Shown here: positions 6,195 to 14,352 of the stretch, piece by piece
Layout: each line of letters begins with the position of its first letter
Position numbering within the stretch: the first letter of the stretch is position 1
DNA from: an uncultured Ruminococcus sp.
GTDB lineage: Bacteria > Bacillota > Clostridia > Lachnospirales > Lachnospiraceae
Assembly: GCA_900553885.1 (NCBI GenBank)
Contig: USFD01000073.1
Coordinates: forward strand, 1-15,958
Length of the DNA: 15,958 bases
Direction of reading: 5' to 3'
Notes under the pieces: model-generated
Seen by the model: only the letters and a program-made list of their open reading frames with translations
Told to the model about the DNA's origin: nothing
Databases searched by the model: none
Translations under genes and position numbers: made by a program

Positions 6195-6875
6195 TTACTG
6201 AATCTCCTGAAGTCTGAGTCCTGCCGTATCTGTTACCGGCATGGAAAAGACTACAGATCTGGCCTTGCTGTTCAGCCCCGCATTTTCCATAATGGACTTC
6301 ATAATACGGTTTTTATCTTCTTTCTTTGCAACAATAAATATCATTTCCTTTTCATCGGCGATGGAAACTCCCAGGAATTTCTCTGCCCGCTCAAGCCCGG
6401 TTCCTTTTGCATGGATCACCGTCCCTCCTCCTGCTCCTTTATCCCGGGCCGCGTCCATCACTTCTTCACTATGGCCGTGATTGGCAATTACAACAATCAG
6501 TTCATACTTGGTATCTTTCATAGCGCTCTCCTTTTCTATTTCGAACTCCTGCCCGTCTGTCAGGAACTGCAGGACTTTCTTTCCGCCGATACTGGACAGA
6601 GGAATAAGAAATGCAATCCCCCTTCCGGGCACGTCAATCTGAACCTGTTCCTCCAGCCCTTTTTTCACACTTTTCCATGTATCGTCGGTTACAACTGACA
6701 TCATCACAATTTTTTCTGTCGCCTCAAGGCCGAAGTAATCCAGCATTTCACTGGTTGCCGTTCCGTTTGCCAGAGTGCAGAATATGGACGGCAGGCCTTT
6801 CTGTTCATAAAACCCGTGCATCTTTCGGCTGGTAAGACGTTTTGTTATTGTAATCATCATATATATTTCGCTCAT
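6195..6875 (-). CDS. Tandem-domain P-II-like signalling protein partnered with DUF1538
   Basis: A 226-residue soluble protein made of two P-II-like (ferredoxin-fold) halves, about 1-115 and 123-220. Each half has a hydrophobic first strand (YMMITITKR; YELIVVIAN), a central Gly/Thr loop (LANGTATSE; GGGTVIHAKGTG) and a hydrophobic strand late in the domain (IAFLIPL; SVVFSMPV). The first half keeps a Gly-rich segment PGRGIAFLIP where classical P-II proteins carry the nucleotide-binding B-loop; the second half has lost those glycines. Neither half shows the long T-loop with the modifiable tyrosine. P-II proteins normally sense ATP/ADP and 2-oxoglutarate and gate transporters such as AmtB. The gene begins 13 bases after the DUF1538 gene, with GGGAG about eight bases upstream, so the regulator of that membrane protein is its most likely role. 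The effector is unknown. Confidence 0.85.
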   Translation of the reverse strand: MSEIYMMITITKRLTSRKMHGFYEQKGLPSIFCTLANGTATSEMLDYFGLEATEKIVMMSVVTDDTWKSVKKGLEEQVQIDVPGRGIAFLIPLSSIGGKKVLQFLTDGQEFEIEKESAMKDTKYELIVVIANHGHSEEVMDAARDKGAGGGTVIHAKGTGLERAEKFLGVSIADEKEMIFIVAKKEDKNRIMKSIMENAGLNSKARSVVFSMPVTDTAGLRLQEIQ

Positions 6876-6888
6876 ATATTTCTCCCTC

Positions 6889-8436
6889 TTACAGCTCTAT
6901 AATATCGTCATCCGGGAGCTGGACAAATGCTGCCGCAGTCTTTCCGGCTTCCTTCTTTTCAAGGTGTCTGGAACTGATCCGGTATACCAGACCAAGAATC
7001 TGAATTGTAATCAGCGGTGTCATTGCAACCATGGCCACCACTCCAAACGCATCTTTTACTATATTGCCGCCTACACTCTCGCAGGCTCCCATGGCAAACG
7101 GGAGAAGAAATGTGGCTGTCATAGGGCCGGATGCAACACCGCCTGAGTCGAAGGCGATGGCTGTAAATATTTTCGGCACAAAAAATGAAAGGGCCAGCGC
7201 AGTAATATACCCCGGTATAATAAACCAGAATATGGAAATTCCGGTCAGAACCCGCGTCATCGCAAGGCCCAGCGAGACTGCGACTCCGACGGAAAGGCTC
7301 AGGCTCATGGCTCTGGAAGATATGGCGCCGGATGTAATATCTTCTACCTGGCGGGTCAGAACAAATACTGCAGGCTCTGCCAGTACAATAAAATATCCGA
7401 TCACCATACTCACCGGCACAATCAGCCACTTATACGGATTATCCACCAGTACCTGGCCGAGATAGTTGCCTGCCGGCATAAATCCCACATTTACACCGGT
7501 CAGAAAGAGCACAAGTCCCACATAGGTATAGACCATTCCAATTCCGATCTTAATCAGCATCTTTTTCTGCATTCTGCGGAAGACAAGCTGGAAAACGACA
7601 AAGAACAAAATTATCGGACAAAGTGAAACTGCCATTTCTCTCATATATTCCGGAAATCCTTCTGCAAAAATTTTCCAGAGTTCCACAGAATTACTGATTT
7701 CAGGGATGGCTTCCGCCGTATATTCCGTACTTTCCGGGTGATAGATCAGCCCCAGTACCAGCACCGAAAGAATCGGGCCTATGGAGCAGAGCGCAACCAG
7801 GCCGAAACTGTCATCCTCCGCCCTTTCATCACTTCGGATGGCAGAAATACCGATACCCAGAGCCATAATAAAGGGAACCGTCATAGGCCCTGTCGTCACG
7901 CCTCCCGAATCAAAAGCCACTGCTGTAAAATCATCCGGCACAAAAAATGCCAGTATAAAAACAATAATATAAAGCCCGATCAGCATGTGGCTCAGAGTAA
8001 TATTAAACAGCATTCTCAGAAGCGCAGCCACCAGAAACAGCCCCACGCCAAACGCCACAGACAGCACCAGTATCAGATTGGGCACCGACGGAACCTGTTC
8101 TGCCAGCACCTGAAGATCCGGTTCTGAAATCGTAACAATAAATCCCAGAATAAAACTGAGCAGCACCATCAGCCAGAGCTTTTTCGTCTGAGTCATACAG
8201 GTTCCTACGTTCTCTCCTATCGGGGTCATAGACATCTCCACGCCAAGGGTGAAAAACATCATCCCTGCAATCAGCAGTACTCCTCCCAGAAGAAATGCCA
8301 GGAGAATTCCCGGCTCAATGGGTGCCACAGTAAAACAGAGCACCAGGACGATACCGATCACGGGAAGTACCGCCTTTAATGTTTCATTTAGTTTTTCCTG
8401 GAGTTTTTCCAACAATTTTGTTCGTAATAAATTCAC
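6889..8436 (-). CDS. DUF1538 membrane protein with two internal repeats (putative transporter)
   Basis: A 515-residue polytopic membrane protein, about twelve hydrophobic segments in two homologous halves. Matching motifs recur about 250 residues apart: GVEMSMTPIGENVG (66-79) and GVNVGFMPAGNYLG (314-327); SEPDLQVLAEQV (104-115) and AEPAVFVLTRQV (353-364); FDSGGVTTGPMTVPF (175-189) and FDSGGVASGPMTATF (429-443); DSFGLVA (209-215) and DAFGVVA (462-468). The paired FDSGG(V)xxGPMT motifs are the family hallmark and are plausible ion- or substrate-binding re-entrant segments. I recall a report that two separate DUF1538 proteins of a halophile (UmpA, UmpB) act together as a Na+(Li+,K+)/H+ antiporter; this gene would correspond to a fusion of such a pair. 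Start is GTG 8436, preceded by AGGCAGGGA. It sits 19 bases after ligA and 13 before the P-II-like gene. The substrate is unproven. Confidence 0.88.
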   Translation of the reverse strand: MNLLRTKLLEKLQEKLNETLKAVLPVIGIVLVLCFTVAPIEPGILLAFLLGGVLLIAGMMFFTLGVEMSMTPIGENVGTCMTQTKKLWLMVLLSFILGFIVTISEPDLQVLAEQVPSVPNLILVLSVAFGVGLFLVAALLRMLFNITLSHMLIGLYIIVFILAFFVPDDFTAVAFDSGGVTTGPMTVPFIMALGIGISAIRSDERAEDDSFGLVALCSIGPILSVLVLGLIYHPESTEYTAEAIPEISNSVELWKIFAEGFPEYMREMAVSLCPIILFFVVFQLVFRRMQKKMLIKIGIGMVYTYVGLVLFLTGVNVGFMPAGNYLGQVLVDNPYKWLIVPVSMVIGYFIVLAEPAVFVLTRQVEDITSGAISSRAMSLSLSVGVAVSLGLAMTRVLTGISIFWFIIPGYITALALSFFVPKIFTAIAFDSGGVASGPMTATFLLPFAMGACESVGGNIVKDAFGVVAMVAMTPLITIQILGLVYRISSRHLEKKEAGKTAAAFVQLPDDDIIEL

Positions 8437-8455
8437 ACATTCCCTGCCTTTCTTA

Positions 8456-10414
8456 CTATTGATTCATCAGTTCAAGAAATTCCTCTTCCGATATAATCGG
8501 AATTCCAAGTTCTTTTGCCTTCCGGTTTTTTGCGGAAGCAGAAGCCGTATCATTATTAATCAGATAATTTGTCTTTGAAGTCACGCTTCCGGTCACCTTG
8601 CCTCCTCTCTTCTCAATCTCCTCCTTCACTTCACTCCGGTTGGCAAAGTGATTCACACTTCCGGTAATCACAAAGTTCATGCCGCTGAAAATCTGTTCGT
8701 CTGTCCCGCTCTCCTCCTTCGGAAGACGGACTTCCTTAAGCAGCCGCAGAAATACATCCCGGTGCCCTTCATCAGCAAAATAATCCACAAACGTCCCTGC
8801 GATCACTCCGCCTACGCCGGATATCTCACTGAGTTCTTCCACTGTAGCATTCAGAATTCTCCGGGGATCCTGATTGAGGGCCCGGCAGATCACCTTTGCG
8901 TTGGCCGCCCCTACATTCGGAATGCCAAGAGCATAAATCAGCCGGGGCATTGTTGTATTTCTGGCATTTTCTATACTGTTCTGCAGATTGATGTAAGACT
9001 TTTCCCCAAATCCTTCCATCTTTTTAATCTGCTCTTCATATCTGTCCAGATGAAAAATATCTGTAAAATCTTTGATATAGCCATGGAAAATAAACTTTTC
9101 CAGCGTTGCCTCTGATAATCCTTCAATATTCATGGCGTCCCGGCTGACAAACAATGCAAAGGCTTTTACATGCTTTGCCTGACACCGTGGATTGGTACAG
9201 TACAGTGTCTTTGTATCGTTTTCCATGTGGATTTCCGTCCTGCCGCCGCACACGGGACAGACCTCCGGAATATCCTTCACGCCGCTTCTGGTCAGGTTCC
9301 GGGCAATCTGGGGAATAATCATATTTGCCTTGTATACTTCAATCCGGTCTCCCACACCCAGCTCCAGTTCCTCCATGATGCTGATATTGTGAACGCTTGC
9401 CCGGCTCACTGTAGTTCCTTCCAGCTCTACCGGTTCAAAAACGGCAACCGGATTGATCAGTCCTGTACGGGAAGGACTCCACTCAATCTCAAGAAGAGTG
9501 GTCTCACGGATCTCATCCGCCCACTTAAAGGCAAAAGAATCTCTGGGAAATTTCGCCGTAGTTCCCAGGGACTCTCCATATGCGATATCATCATAGACAA
9601 GTACAAGTCCGTCCGATGGAATCTGGTTTTTCTCTATATGCTGTGCGAACCACCGGACTTCCTCATCAATGGTTTCTGCAGTAACCGGATGATTTTCCAC
9701 CACGTCAAATCCCTGATCCGAAAGCCATTTCATCTGATACAGGCGGGAATTATGGAAATCCACTCCCTCTGCTCTCACCAGTGTAAACGCGTAAAATTTC
9801 ACATTCCGCTTTGCCGTAATCTCATTGTTCAGCTGACGCACCGAACCGCTGCACAGATTCCGGGGATTTTTATATCTGGCATCCACATCTTCGATTTCCT
9901 CATTAATTCTCTCAAAATCCCGATAAGAAATGACTGCCTCTCCGCGCAGAATCAGCTCTCCCTGATAGGGAATCCGGCAGGGAAGATTCTGAAATACTCT
10001 GGCATTGTTTGTTATAACCTCTCCTACCTCGCCGTTTCCTCTTGTAACCGCTTTCTGCAGTTCCCCTTCCCGATAGGTAAGCACGATGGTCAGCCCGTCC
10101 AGCTTCCAGGAAATCATTGCTTTCTGATCTCCCAGAAACTCTTTGAGCCGTTCCACATCTTTGGTCTTATCCAGGGACAGCATCGGCCGCTCGTGCCGCT
10201 CTTTGGGCAGTTCGCTTAACACTTCATACCCCACATTTACGGTAGGACTTGATGCAAGCGTTGTTCCCAGCTCCTTCTCAAGCTCCTGCAGTTCATCATA
10301 AAGCCGGTCATATTCATAATTGCTGATAATCTCTGTATCTTCCTGCTCATATGCGCGTCTTGCCCGGTTCAGGAATTCCACCAGTTCGCGCATGCGCTTT
10401 TTCTTTTCTTCCAT
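8456..10414 (-). CDS. ligA: NAD-dependent DNA ligase LigA, variant active site
   Basis: A 652-residue, full-length LigA: domain Ia (1-60), adenylation domain with nucleotide-linked K104 in WKLDG (103-107) and RGE (157-159), OB fold, four-cysteine zinc finger (C386, C389, C406, C411), helix-hairpin-helix repeats (about 425-545) and a C-terminal BRCT domain (about 575-652). The family seals nicks in DNA using NAD+. Several usually invariant residues differ: E23 and N32 where E. coli has H23 and D32 (numbering coincides there), S102 in place of the Glu of EPKxDG, and V273 in DGLVLV where E. coli has the motif IV lysine K290. The motif V lysine (K297, AFKWAD) is kept. This is either a clostridial lineage variant or a paralogue beside a canonical LigA. 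Start ATG 10414 has a perfect AGGAGG five bases upstream. Confidence 0.93.
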   Translation of the reverse strand: MEEKKKRMRELVEFLNRARRAYEQEDTEIISNYEYDRLYDELQELEKELGTTLASSPTVNVGYEVLSELPKERHERPMLSLDKTKDVERLKEFLGDQKAMISWKLDGLTIVLTYREGELQKAVTRGNGEVGEVITNNARVFQNLPCRIPYQGELILRGEAVISYRDFERINEEIEDVDARYKNPRNLCSGSVRQLNNEITAKRNVKFYAFTLVRAEGVDFHNSRLYQMKWLSDQGFDVVENHPVTAETIDEEVRWFAQHIEKNQIPSDGLVLVYDDIAYGESLGTTAKFPRDSFAFKWADEIRETTLLEIEWSPSRTGLINPVAVFEPVELEGTTVSRASVHNISIMEELELGVGDRIEVYKANMIIPQIARNLTRSGVKDIPEVCPVCGGRTEIHMENDTKTLYCTNPRCQAKHVKAFALFVSRDAMNIEGLSEATLEKFIFHGYIKDFTDIFHLDRYEEQIKKMEGFGEKSYINLQNSIENARNTTMPRLIYALGIPNVGAANAKVICRALNQDPRRILNATVEELSEISGVGGVIAGTFVDYFADEGHRDVFLRLLKEVRLPKEESGTDEQIFSGMNFVITGSVNHFANRSEVKEEIEKRGGKVTGSVTSKTNYLINNDTASASAKNRKAKELGIPIISEEEFLELMNQ

Positions 10415-10441
10415 AATTTCCTCCTGTCTGATACGCTGTCC

Positions 10442-10464
10442 GGCCGGATCCGCCGGCCCTTTTT
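10442..10464 (+). terminator. Short GC hairpin with T-run between rluF and ligA, oriented on the plus strand
   Basis: GGCCGG (10442-10447) pairs with CCGGCC (10453-10458) around a 5-base loop and is followed on the plus strand by CTTTTT. The flanking genes are on the minus strand, where no U-tract follows, so for them it would only be a hairpin in the 82-base spacer before the ligA ribbon of Shine-Dalgarno sequence. It may block antisense transcription into rluF. Only six base pairs, so modest support. Confidence 0.35.
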
Positions 10465-10496
10465 CCGCCGAACTTCTTATGCGGCAGGTCCGGATA

Positions 10497-11258
10497 TTAT
10501 CTGCCGGACACCGTCCCGGGAGAGTCCTTGATCATATCATACAGCTCTTCCAGTTCCCGGTCTGTCAGTTTCCGGTATTCCCCCTCTTTCAGTCCGCCCA
10601 GATGAATATTCATCACCCGTACACGCACAAGATCCCTTACCTCATAGCCAAGGGCATGGCACATCCGGCGGATCTGCCGGTTCAGTCCCTGAGTCAGTAT
10701 AATGGAAAAGGTATATTTCCCGATCTGTTTTACCGTACAGGGCCGTGTCACTGTATCCAGTATAGGGACACCTGCCGCCATCCGGTTTAAGAACTCCGGC
10801 GTAATCTCATGATCCACCGTCACTTTGTATTCTTTTTCATGCCGGTTTGCAGCGCGCATCATCCGGTTAATAATGTCTCCGTTATTTGTCATAAGCAGAA
10901 GCCCGCGGGAATCCTTATCAAGCCGTCCCACATAGGTCACCCGGACCGGATAATTCAGGAAACGGACAATACTGTTTCGCTCCCGCTTCTCCTCCGTGCA
11001 TACGATTCCCTTTGGCTTATTCACAGCCAGGACAACCATATCATCCTGCTTCGAAACTGTTCTTTTTCCGACTTTTACCACCTGTCCGGGCCTGATACGC
11101 ATTCCTGTCCTGGCAGGCTGGCCGTCTACGGTAACCTTTCCGCTTTCAATAAGGCGGTCAGCCTCTCTTCTGGAGCAGACCCCCGCCTCGCTTAAGTACT
11201 TATTCAGCCTTACCGGCTCTTTTTTCTGTATGAATTCTTCCTGTATTCTGTTACTCAC
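10497..11258 (-). CDS. rluF: 23S rRNA pseudouridine synthase, RluF type
   Basis: A 253-residue RsuA-family pseudouridine synthase: an N-terminal S4 RNA-binding domain (about 16-62; VRLNKYLSEAGVCSRREADR) and a catalytic domain with GRLDKDSRGLLLMTN (111-125; catalytic D114), followed by GLNRQIRRMC. The run from AAGVPILDTVT to the C-terminus resembles E. coli RluF closely, which modifies U2604 of 23S rRNA. RluB-type specificity cannot be fully excluded. The frame is open to 11354, but that extension lies inside the upstream gene and looks non-coding. GTG 11258 is chosen because GGAG lies about nine bases upstream and the S4 domain then starts near the N-terminus. The GTG overlaps the upstream stop by 8 bases, so translation is probably coupled to the DHHW-like gene, an odd partner for an rRNA modification enzyme. 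Confidence 0.9.
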   Translation of the reverse strand: MSNRIQEEFIQKKEPVRLNKYLSEAGVCSRREADRLIESGKVTVDGQPARTGMRIRPGQVVKVGKRTVSKQDDMVVLAVNKPKGIVCTEEKRERNSIVRFLNYPVRVTYVGRLDKDSRGLLLMTNNGDIINRMMRAANRHEKEYKVTVDHEITPEFLNRMAAGVPILDTVTRPCTVKQIGKYTFSIILTQGLNRQIRRMCHALGYEVRDLVRVRVMNIHLGGLKEGEYRKLTDRELEELYDMIKDSPGTVSGR

Positions 11259-12408
11259 CTGTAAACACTCCACTGATATTATTGTCTGTAAAAAATGTAT
11301 TTCCACTGTACAGTATAAGTGCATCCGTAATACGGTATGTGTCCATAATCTCATCCAGAGACTCCGTACAGTAACGGGGATCCACTACAACGATCTCCCG
11401 GTAAAAAGGAGTCAGAAACTGGATAAAGCAGTCTGCAAAAGAATCCTTCACCAAAAGGAGTCTGTCACTGCTTGTGGATACTGTCCGGATGTCCGCGACA
11501 GAGGTATCTCCGCCCAGAAATACACTGTACTGATCTTTTGTCTCCAGCTTTGAAGAATCATAGATGGAGGTGGTTTTTCTGGCTTCATCCACATAGGTCA
11601 CTGTCAGGTCATTATCCCCTGCGGTCGGGACATAAATATCAATCTGCTCTGTCTCATCCAGAAATACTCCGCTTTGTGAGGAAAGTCCTCCATTGAAATC
11701 ATCCGATACTGCATAGGAAACAAAGTCGTCTGACACATCCTCTTCAATTCCCAAAGCCGGTGTTGCTTCCTGAAAAACATAAAATGCTCCCAGAGATGTC
11801 CAGCGGCAGTCTGTTTTATAATATATATTTTCCGATCTGTGCCGGTTCAATACTGACACTGCATCAATCCAGTTTACCGAATCGGCCAGTTCATTCTTTA
11901 CCATACTGATCAGCTGGCTCTGATCCTCCACTGCTGCAAAAGGCGGAAGGCTTTCATTCAGTACGCATGCCGCATCCGGAACCAGTATCATTGAAACCGG
12001 AATATCCGGATATCTGTCCGTAAAACTTTTTATGGCAGTAAGGTTTCCGGACATCTGCCCCTGATCAGGGACAGCAATTTCTTCAAAAAGCCGGCCGTTT
12101 TTTCCGATATAAACGCCATTCTCCATCCGGCTGCCCCCCAGCCGGCTTAAAGATACCCGGATACTCCGCCACAAATCACGGCCTGCGAACTGATCCTCCG
12201 CGTAATTTTCATATTGCTCCATAAAATCCCCGCCGGTCACATTATCCATTGAAAGCTGCGGTTTCCCGGCCAGCTCCCGGTTCTCCGATTCAGACGTCTT
12301 CCGGTCAGGGACCAGAAGATTGATAACCATAACCAGCAGAAGAACTGCCGGAAACAGCAGTCCCAGCAGACTGTCCGCCGGTCCTTTTGATCTCTTTCTC
12401 TTTTTCAT
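11251..12408 (-). CDS. DHHW-like protein of an MBOAT acylation module, DHHW motif lost
   Basis: A 385-residue protein with a basic N-terminus and one membrane anchor (about 13-33), the remainder probably outside the cell. The region SENRELAGKPQLS (41-53) and the following EQYENYAEDQFAGRD (64-78) are typical of DHHW/AlgX-AlgJ-like proteins, which work with MBOAT acyltransferases to place acetyl groups on exported polysaccharides. The eponymous motif normally reads YYKTDHHWT; here it reads YYKTDCRWT (197-204), so both histidines are replaced, by C201 and R202. The serine-containing segment VKDSFADCF (320-328, S323) is kept. In AlgX-like enzymes Asp, His and Ser form the triad, so this copy may be catalytically dead or altered. 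RBS AGGTGA overlaps the stop of the MBOAT gene (8-base gap). Confidence 0.85.
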   Translation of the reverse strand: MKKRKRSKGPADSLLGLLFPAVLLLVMVINLLVPDRKTSESENRELAGKPQLSMDNVTGGDFMEQYENYAEDQFAGRDLWRSIRVSLSRLGGSRMENGVYIGKNGRLFEEIAVPDQGQMSGNLTAIKSFTDRYPDIPVSMILVPDAACVLNESLPPFAAVEDQSQLISMVKNELADSVNWIDAVSVLNRHRSENIYYKTDCRWTSLGAFYVFQEATPALGIEEDVSDDFVSYAVSDDFNGGLSSQSGVFLDETEQIDIYVPTAGDNDLTVTYVDEARKTTSIYDSSKLETKDQYSVFLGGDTSVADIRTVSTSSDRLLLVKDSFADCFIQFLTPFYREIVVVDPRYCTESLDEIMDTYRITDALILYSGNTFFTDNNISGVFTGE

Positions 12409-12416
12409 TTTTTCAC

Positions 12417-13826
12417 CTAAAATCTAAAATATATAAACGGATTGTATGTATCAGTGACAAGAAACGCTGTGGAGATAAAAAATATTCCCATATAGGCAGC
12501 CGTCTCAACAACCGCCCGCACTTTCCGGTTTGAGGGAATCCCTGTTATGCCGCGGAACAGCCGGATTCCGGCTGTTCCGGAACACAGAACCGCAAGAACA
12601 TACAGAAGCCAGTGGGTAAGCAGAAGAAAGATCCCCTCGCCGTCAGCAAATCCTGCGCCTGCCCCGATCATAGCCAGCAGATATCTTACAGAGTAGCCAA
12701 GACTGGGGCTGAAGAAAAATACCCATCCCACAAGCACAAGGATTCCGGTATAAATCCGTCCCACAATCTTTGGAAGTTCATCCAGGAAAACACCCCAGAC
12801 ATACTTTTCCATGACCAGAATAATTCCGTAATATACCCCCCAGACAATAAAGTTCCAGGCGGATCCGTGCCACATACCGATCAGCGTCCATACGGCCATC
12901 AGATTAAATACATTTCTGGCCGGAAAACACTGGTTTCCTCCAAGCGGAATATAAACATAATCCCTGAACCAGGTACTTAATGAAATATGCCATCTTCTCC
13001 AGAAGTCTGTAATACTGGCCGCTGTATAGGGATAATCAAAGTTTTTTCGGAATTCAAAACCGAACATTTTTCCCAGGCCGACGGCCATGTCGGAATATCC
13101 GCTGAAATCAAAATAAATCTGAAATGCAAAGGAGATACACCCGATCCATGCAGTCAGTGCAGACATACTGGCTGCCGGTCCTGCTGAAATCTGTTCAAAC
13201 ACCGCGCCCGCGGTATTGGCCAGTACCGCTTTTTTTGCCAGACCCAGAATAAAATACCGGCATCCCTGTCCGATCTTTCCGGCAGAAAATTTCCGCGCTG
13301 TCAGCTGCTTTTCCAGATCCTCATAGCGTACAATAGGCCCTGCAATAAGTTTAGGGAACATGCAGATATAAAGGGCAAAAAGAAGAAAGTTCTTCTGGGC
13401 CCCGGTCTTCTTCCGGTAAATATCAATCACGTAGGATACTGCCTGAAATGTGTAAAAGGAAATTCCCACCGGCAGCGGAAGTTCCCGGTATGGAATATCC
13501 ACAGAAAACAGGTCTGATACGATATTCAGAATAAATCCATAATATTTAAAAAATCCAAGGATCAGAATGTTGATCACAATAGCAAAGATTACGCTTCGCT
13601 TTGCTCTGCGCGGTTCCTCTTCTCTTGCCTGGATCTCGATCCCGCAGAAATAATTGAAGCAGACCGAGAGAAGCATAAGCACCACATATACCGGCTCGCC
13701 CCATGCATAAAATACCAGACTGGATATAAGCAGAACAATATTTTTTGCTTTTGCAGGGATAAGATAGTAAAGTACCAGTACAACCGGCAAAAAGTAAAAT
13801 AAAAAAGTAATACTGCTAAATAGCAT
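12417..13826 (-). CDS. MBOAT family membrane-bound O-acyltransferase (AlgI/DltB-like)
   Basis: A 469-residue integral membrane acyltransferase with about ten or more hydrophobic segments. The family signature is complete: DFWRRWHISLSTWFRDYVYIP (H280 in WRRWH), followed by PLGG and then GMWHGSAWNFIVWG (318-330) with the catalytic histidine H320. FQIYFDFSGYSDMAVGLG (235-252) is also typical of AlgI-type members. Such enzymes pass an acyl group, usually acetyl, from the cytoplasm across the membrane to an extracytoplasmic acceptor such as exopolysaccharide, teichoic acid or peptidoglycan. The longer frame to 13922 is rejected because its first 32 residues are hydrophilic and atypical, whereas ATG 13826 has GGGAGGA about eight bases upstream and begins MLFSSITFLFYF, the classic N-terminus. 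Neighbours (SGNH-like, DUF4358, DHHW-like) suggest envelope polysaccharide acylation; the acceptor is unknown. Confidence 0.95.
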   Translation of the reverse strand: MLFSSITFLFYFLPVVLVLYYLIPAKAKNIVLLISSLVFYAWGEPVYVVLMLLSVCFNYFCGIEIQAREEEPRRAKRSVIFAIVINILILGFFKYYGFILNIVSDLFSVDIPYRELPLPVGISFYTFQAVSYVIDIYRKKTGAQKNFLLFALYICMFPKLIAGPIVRYEDLEKQLTARKFSAGKIGQGCRYFILGLAKKAVLANTAGAVFEQISAGPAASMSALTAWIGCISFAFQIYFDFSGYSDMAVGLGKMFGFEFRKNFDYPYTAASITDFWRRWHISLSTWFRDYVYIPLGGNQCFPARNVFNLMAVWTLIGMWHGSAWNFIVWGVYYGIILVMEKYVWGVFLDELPKIVGRIYTGILVLVGWVFFFSPSLGYSVRYLLAMIGAGAGFADGEGIFLLLTHWLLYVLAVLCSGTAGIRLFRGITGIPSNRKVRAVVETAAYMGIFFISTAFLVTDTYNPFIYFRF

Positions 13827-13866
13827 ATCCGTTTCCTCCCGCCGCACTCTGTATGCGGCTTTCTGA

Positions 13867-14352
13867 CTACAGACTGTCCGCGAATGTCTTTCTGTAACGC
13901 TCCGCATCCTGTGAGACGGCAAAAAAGATATAATTTCCTCTCACACTGTGTACGGCATTTTCAAGAAGAGCCTTCTGTTCCGGCATATCGCCTGCAAATT
14001 CTTCCATGCGCTTCTCCACATGTTCCTCCAGCGCATCCGTTACCTGCGTGATCTGACTGTCATCCGCAGTCTGAACAAGCAGCACCTCTTCCGCGGAAAT
14101 TCCTGATACAGATGCATAGTAAAGCACTCCGGAAAACTCAGAACTGTTCAGCCCGAAATTTCTCTTCAGCGCCTGACTGTCCTGTTCGGAAAGCCGGTCC
14201 GTATCTATCGCCCTACTTACATCTTTGCTCACTTCATCAAAGGGTCTCCTGCTTTCTCCCACAAACAGCAGGAGCAGTGCGATATATCCTGCGATCAGCA
14301 CGGATATCACATATTTTGCGGCCACAGCCGCATATTGTCCTATCTGTTTCAC
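13867..14352 (-). CDS. DUF4358 domain protein, membrane-anchored
   Basis: A 161-residue protein: a short cytoplasmic N-terminus, one membrane segment (about 12-31) and an extracytoplasmic domain with the DUF4358 pattern, including a GVLYYASVSGISAEEVLLV core and a C-terminal SVRGNYIFFAVS motif. The function of DUF4358 is unknown; in clostridia I associate it with MBOAT and SGNH genes, as here. The frame is open to an ATG at 14385, but GTG 14352 is preferred: it overlaps the upstream stop in a GTGA configuration (4 bases) and is preceded by GGAGGTGG at suitable spacing, whereas the ATG has no ribosome-binding site. It probably acts as an accessory subunit of the acyl-transfer complex at the outer membrane face, an inference from context. 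Confidence 0.83.
   Translation of the reverse strand: MKQIGQYAAVAAKYVISVLIAGYIALLLLFVGESRRPFDEVSKDVSRAIDTDRLSEQDSQALKRNFGLNSSEFSGVLYYASVSGISAEEVLLVQTADDSQITQVTDALEEHVEKRMEEFAGDMPEQKALLENAVHSVRGNYIFFAVSQDAERYRKTFADSL

Noticed and set aside
9170..10219. Plus-strand open frame of about 349 codons opposite ligA
   Set aside because: It lies wholly antisense to a well-supported ligase with conserved motifs, has no ribosome-binding site or recognisable domain, and its Cys/His/Ile-rich composition is typical of a reverse-strand shadow.
11259..11354. N-terminal extension of the pseudouridine synthase inside the upstream gene
   Set aside because: Sequence is unlike RluF and overlaps the DHHW-like coding region; GTG 11258 has a GGAG at good distance.
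13827..13922. 32-residue N-terminal extension of the MBOAT protein
   Set aside because: Hydrophilic, overlaps the DUF4358 gene and lacks a ribosome-binding site; the internal ATG has GGGAGGA and a classic MBOAT N-terminus.
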